Virus record (IMG/VR): IMGVR_UViG_3300042564_002723
Span: 1 to 22,046 of that record
DNA from: a virus
Direction: 5' to 3' (one strand)
DNA: 22,046 nucleotides
Numbering within the stretch: the stretch's first letter is position 1; each line of letters opens with the position of its first letter. The position numbers and the translations under genes were made by a program. This document shows positions 18,511 to 22,046 of this stretch, piece by piece. Under the pieces are notes generated by a model. The model was not told the origin of the DNA and made no database searches. It saw nothing but the letters and a program-made list of their open reading frames with translations.

Positions 18511-21273
18511 TTGGCGCTGACCATCCTCGATGCAGCGACGGCTGCAGCGCTTGCAGCGGTAGACAACAAGGAGGACTGCTGCGCGGTCCTGGCTTCGGCC
18601 TGGGGTGGCGGCAACGTCACGGCGCGTGTTTTCGCTGGCACCACGCTGCTGGCGACCGTGACCCACGGGCCATGGCTGACGGTCAACCGCACGCTGGTGC
18701 TTGGCGCCCGCCAGGCGCGTACCTTTGTGGCTGTTGGCGTGCCCACCAAAGTGGTGTTCCGTGTGGGCAGCACGGACGTTTTCGAGTTGACGGCCGGCGT
18801 GGGCAGCGGGGATGTCAGTTTTGCGGCCAGCATCACCAGCCCAGCGATGGAGCGCATTGACGGCCTGGTGCTGACGCCTGATGCCAGCTTGCCCGACAGC
18901 CCGACGCTGAGCCTGCCGGCCAACGCGCCGAACCGGGTGGTGGTGGAAAGCTGGGCCACGGGCTCCGCGGTCGATGTTGGCACGATCACGCTGGACACGC
19001 TGGTGCGCTCCGACCGCTTTGCGGACCCGAACCTGGCGGCCGACTGCAGCGGCTGGCTGGAGTACGGCCCGGCCAGTGCCAGCGGCCTGCCGGTGCTGGA
19101 CGGCGTGCAGTTCAGCGCCAAGGGCTTCGACATCAAGGCCGGCGGCGTGTACGGCGCGCGGAGCTTCCGCGTGATGGTGATGATGCGCGCCATCGGCAAC
19201 AACACCAGCGGCCAGCCCCTGGTGGACGGTTTGTTTGGCGATGTGCGCGGCGTCAACCACTTCCCCGGCCCGCACAAGCTGCGCATCCTGAGTGTGGCCG
19301 GCGCGGTGCTCAAGACCATCGAAATGCGCGATGGCCTGCCGGTAAACGACCCCAGCCTGCCGCCTGTGTCGTTCGACTGGACCGTGACCACGCGCGCCAG
19401 CACCACGACGCTGCCGCCGCCCATGCACACGGTGTCGAACCTGTCCACCTCGCGCGTGGCCAACGACAAGAACATGCGCCCGCACATGGCCGCGGGGTCG
19501 GCGTTCCTGGCGTTCTTTGGCGCGGAGCCGACGAGCAGCACCGCAACCCGCAACCGCGTTCCGCGCGTGCGTGAGTCGGTGCGCCCGGCCAAGAACACCA
19601 AGACCCGCGGCATCTTCGGGGACACGGACATCACGGCGGCCGGTGGCAACGGCTTCTTCCACCCCGATGTGGTGCCCGAGTGGGGCATGAGCGAGAACGC
19701 CATCGTGGCGACTGCCAACGTGGCCCCCGGCGACCCCGACATCTTCAACCCCACCGGGTACAACTGGGTTGCGGCCCTGCGGAACGGCTGGGGCCATGAG
19801 CCGGGCAGCCATGGTGGCATCACCCGTCGAAGCGGTCCTGGCGGTGTGCGTATTGACCGCACGAGCTTGCCTTCTGAGTACTACCAGATGGGCCTGGCCA
19901 TGACCACGCGGCCCGCCGATGGTGCGAGCACTGAGGCGATGGCGCGGGCTCACGCGAAGAACCAGGCCAACTACCCGTGCTACTACCCCAAGAGCATGGT
20001 CACGCTGGACCCCATCAACACGTTCAGCACCGCGCCCCAGCCGACCATCGCTGGCCGTGATGTTCGCCCCATCTACCACTACTACGGCGGCACCTACCAA
20101 GGCACGCCGAACGAGGTGTGGATTGGCGACGAGTACGGCAACGGCACGCCCAGCGGCGCCGTTGAGTGGTTCATGCCCGGCTCTGGCGCGTCGCGCAGCA
20201 CGAAGGGCCACGTTCGCAACGGGTGGATGCCCGATTCCGAACACAACGTTCGCAACGGTGCGGCCTGGGCCGCGCTGTTGTACGCGGACCCGGTGTTTTC
20301 CCGCCTGGCCGAGCATGTGCTGCTGGAAAGCAGCATCTTCAGCCCGGTGGTGTCAAAAGCCACTTGGGCGGTGTACGGCGGCAGCGCCGCGCCGCTGATC
20401 GCTGACCCTGGTTCGTTCTGGGCCAGCCGCAGCAACATCGCGCCTTTCTGTGTCGCCGCCGCCATGTGGTGGGTGGCCACCAACAACGGCACCTACACGC
20501 GCGCCAGCATCGAGGAGCGGCTTCATGCCTTCTTCGCGGACTGGAAATCCACGGTGCTGGATCAACTGCCCAGCACACCGTCTACGGCATCGCAGCGGGC
20601 CTACGCAATGACGGGCGGCCTGGTGGTGTCCTGGCGCTCTTGGGACGAGGGCACCGACGTTTCCGACGAAGCCAACCTGCGGACCAGTTCGGGCTGGGTG
20701 GCGCAGTTTGCGCTGCCTGGTCTGTACCTGGGCCAGTTCATGCTGATCGCCAAAGCGAGCGGCTTGCTGGCCACGCTGAAGCAGAACACCACCAGCGCGG
20801 CGGTGCTGACGCAGTTGGAGAAGCAACTGGAGTTCCACGCACGCTGGCAGGTGTCGGCGCCCTGGGCGATCATGGTCGGCAAGGACGGCGACAACAGAGG
20901 CTGGCCGCACATCATCCTGCGCGAGTCCACGGCTGGCGCGGTCCAGAGCGACCTGAGCACGATTCCGACGACGATCACCGAGGCCCTGGGCTACAACCCG
21001 GCCGTGCGTGGCGACGGGCATTTCTTCCTGAAGGCATCGGCCACGCCGGGCACCACCGTGGTCAGCGTGCGCGGCAACTTGTCCACCTACGGCCGCGTGC
21101 AGGCGGCGTGGACTTGGTGGAAATACTTTGCCCCGGCCGGCGCAGAGCGCACCGCGGCCCTGGCCAAGATCGACTCCGACATGGCCCTGCTTGGCGCCTA
21201 CACGCCGACTTTCCGTGACCCCGGACTGGCGCGGATCAACTTCATGCAAACCGTGCCAGCGCTGGAGGTCTGA
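18511..21273 (+). CDS. Large tail-associated protein, 920 residues
   Basis: A 920-residue protein with no family I can name. TTG at 18511 is used because GGAG at 18500-18503 precedes it and no ATG or GTG close by has a better site. Residues 1-280 are beta-rich with a CC pair (EDCCAVLASAWGGG). Residues about 380-480 are rich in Pro/Gly/Asn/Trp (DVVPEWGMSENAIVATANVA, GYNWVAALRNGWGH). From about 560 helical segments (HNVRNGAAWAALLYADPVFS, RLAEHVLLESSI) suggest an alpha-toroid enzyme or spike-type module, perhaps acting on surface polysaccharide, which is inference. Its size and late position fit a tail fibre, spike or receptor-binding protein. Confidence 0.55.
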   Translation: MALTILDAATAAALAAVDNKEDCCAVLASAWGGGNVTARVFAGTTLLATVTHGPWLTVNRTLVLGARQARTFVAVGVPTKVVFRVGSTDVFELTAGVGSGDVSFAASITSPAMERIDGLVLTPDASLPDSPTLSLPANAPNRVVVESWATGSAVDVGTITLDTLVRSDRFADPNLAADCSGWLEYGPASASGLPVLDGVQFSAKGFDIKAGGVYGARSFRVMVMMRAIGNNTSGQPLVDGLFGDVRGVNHFPGPHKLRILSVAGAVLKTIEMRDGLPVNDPSLPPVSFDWTVTTRASTTTLPPPMHTVSNLSTSRVANDKNMRPHMAAGSAFLAFFGAEPTSSTATRNRVPRVRESVRPAKNTKTRGIFGDTDITAAGGNGFFHPDVVPEWGMSENAIVATANVAPGDPDIFNPTGYNWVAALRNGWGHEPGSHGGITRRSGPGGVRIDRTSLPSEYYQMGLAMTTRPADGASTEAMARAHAKNQANYPCYYPKSMVTLDPINTFSTAPQPTIAGRDVRPIYHYYGGTYQGTPNEVWIGDEYGNGTPSGAVEWFMPGSGASRSTKGHVRNGWMPDSEHNVRNGAAWAALLYADPVFSRLAEHVLLESSIFSPVVSKATWAVYGGSAAPLIADPGSFWASRSNIAPFCVAAAMWWVATNNGTYTRASIEERLHAFFADWKSTVLDQLPSTPSTASQRAYAMTGGLVVSWRSWDEGTDVSDEANLRTSSGWVAQFALPGLYLGQFMLIAKASGLLATLKQNTTSAAVLTQLEKQLEFHARWQVSAPWAIMVGKDGDNRGWPHIILRESTAGAVQSDLSTIPTTITEALGYNPAVRGDGHFFLKASATPGTTVVSVRGNLSTYGRVQAAWTWWKYFAPAGAERTAALAKIDSDMALLGAYTPTFRDPGLARINFMQTVPALEV

Positions 21274-21275
21274 CC

Positions 21276-22046
21276 ATGCCGAACGTCACCCTCCCTTTCG
21301 GCCTGAACTTCCGCGCCACTGCCGGGCTGGTAGTGGATGGTGCCGGCTTCGTGCCGCAGCTGTCCGAGTACAGCACCAGCGGTGACGGGACCACCTTCTA
21401 CACAACGGCCAAGGGCTACGGCTGGAATGCCCCAGGCGCCGCGCAGCCGGCCCGCACGCGCGACCTCTCCACCACGGCAAACCCGCGGTTCTGCGGCGAC
21501 GCGTTCATCTTCAACGGCGCGCAGGATGAACTGCGGATTGACACGGCGCAGGGCACCTATGCTTTCCGCATCGCCGCGGCCCTGAACTGCTACTTTGCTG
21601 TCTACGATGGCGACGCTGCCAGCCCTCAGATCCTGGTTGACCGCGCCACGACCCCTGTTTCCAGCGGCTACATCGACGCCACGGGCGTGGTGCGCGCCTC
21701 GGAGGCGGCTTGGCTCTCTGACAACGCTGCGGCTTCTGTGACGTGCCTGTCGGGCCGCCTGCGCATTGTCATCGGCAAGGCCGCGGGCGGCGACGGCTAC
21801 GGCACCTACCACTCGCTGGACATTGCGCTGACCGGGGCCATCAACCCGCCCACTTTCACCGCCCAGCCCGCCAGCATCGAGGTGAGCCAACCGGCCACGG
21901 CCACCTTCAGCGCGACGATGGGTGGCGGCACCTACAGCGCCTTGCAATGGCAGACCCGGCCGAACAGCGGCGGCACGGTCACGGACGTTGCCGGCGCCAA
22001 CGGGACCAGCTACACCACGGGCGCTACCAACCTGTCCATGTCGGGC
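21276..22046 (+). CDS. Tail protein with Ig-like end, cut off by the window
   Basis: An open frame from ATG 21276 to the window edge, at least 257 codons, 2 nt after the previous stop. The N-terminus (MPNVTLPFGLNFRATAGLVV) and following region are beta-rich. From about 188 (PPTFTAQPASIEVSQPATAT, then SALQWQTRPNSGG and ANGTSYTTGATN) it looks like an Ig-like fold common in tail fibres and tip proteins. The GGAG (21263-21266) upstream supports the start. It may extend into more such domains beyond the window. Confidence 0.7.
   Translation, partial: MPNVTLPFGLNFRATAGLVVDGAGFVPQLSEYSTSGDGTTFYTTAKGYGWNAPGAAQPARTRDLSTTANPRFCGDAFIFNGAQDELRIDTAQGTYAFRIAAALNCYFAVYDGDAASPQILVDRATTPVSSGYIDATGVVRASEAAWLSDNAAASVTCLSGRLRIVIGKAAGGDGYGTYHSLDIALTGAINPPTFTAQPASIEVSQPATATFSATMGGGTYSALQWQTRPNSGGTVTDVAGANGTSYTTGATNLSMSG

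Noticed and set aside
17692-20316. Long minus-strand open frame (874 codons) opposite the adaptor and tail genes
   Set aside because: Same GC-driven shadow; no plausible domains and composition skewed to Ala/Gly/Arg/His.
21276-22046. Diversity-generating retroelement target in the tail protein
   Set aside because: No reverse transcriptase or near-identical template repeat with adenine changes was seen in the window; the part outside the window cannot be judged.

Overview
The window reads as the left and central part of a temperate tailed-phage genome (an integrated prophage or free phage) from a GC-rich betaproteobacterium. A Burkholderiales host of Comamonadaceae type is the best guess, from the base composition by eye and from the general look of the proteins; this is inference, and no sequence search was possible. 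Almost every gene is on the + strand and packed end to end. The gene content (P22-size portal, N4-gp56-type capsid protein, adaptor-like protein, no tape measure in view) suggests a short-tailed, podovirus-like virion.

Layout. (1) 1-177: lysogeny switch. The start of a leftward repressor-like gene faces a rightward YdaS/Cro-like gene across a short region full of CGTAGC/GCTACG half-sites and a probable promoter. (2) 178-8121: a long early operon in which most genes overlap by 4 nt (ATGA or GTGA). It encodes a ribbon-helix-helix-like protein, small Cys-rich proteins, a ParB-like protein, a superfamily 2 helicase with a C-terminal zinc ribbon, a Toprim primase-like protein, NinB, a RusA-like resolvase, a small winged-helix-like protein, and a chain of small zinc-binding proteins ending in a DUF1364-like protein. 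(3) 4680-4990: a 311-nt stretch inside this operon that looks like structured RNA rather than protein. (4) 8122-8940: a short three-gene operon with its own promoter, direct repeats and terminator. (5) 8951-22046: the late region, with small and large terminase subunits, portal, scaffold-like protein, major capsid protein, a capsid-associated protein, an adaptor-like protein, a 920-residue tail-associated protein and a cut-off tail protein with an Ig-like C-terminal part.

How the parts work together. The ParB-like protein, helicase and Toprim protein probably form the replication module; NinB and the RusA-like protein process recombination intermediates. The terminase pumps DNA through the portal into a head built from the capsid and scaffold proteins. 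The adaptor and tail proteins complete the particle.

Two signals are not explained by the genes. The first is a 13-bp motif, GGYAACGYTTCCA, present ten times on both strands, in several reading frames and between genes, from 1.8 to 17.5 kb. The second is the hairpin-rich element at 4680-4990, which carries GNRA-loop and long-stem features and three internal 12-nt repeats. A further promoter-like element is duplicated upstream of the small terminase gene and the major capsid gene.
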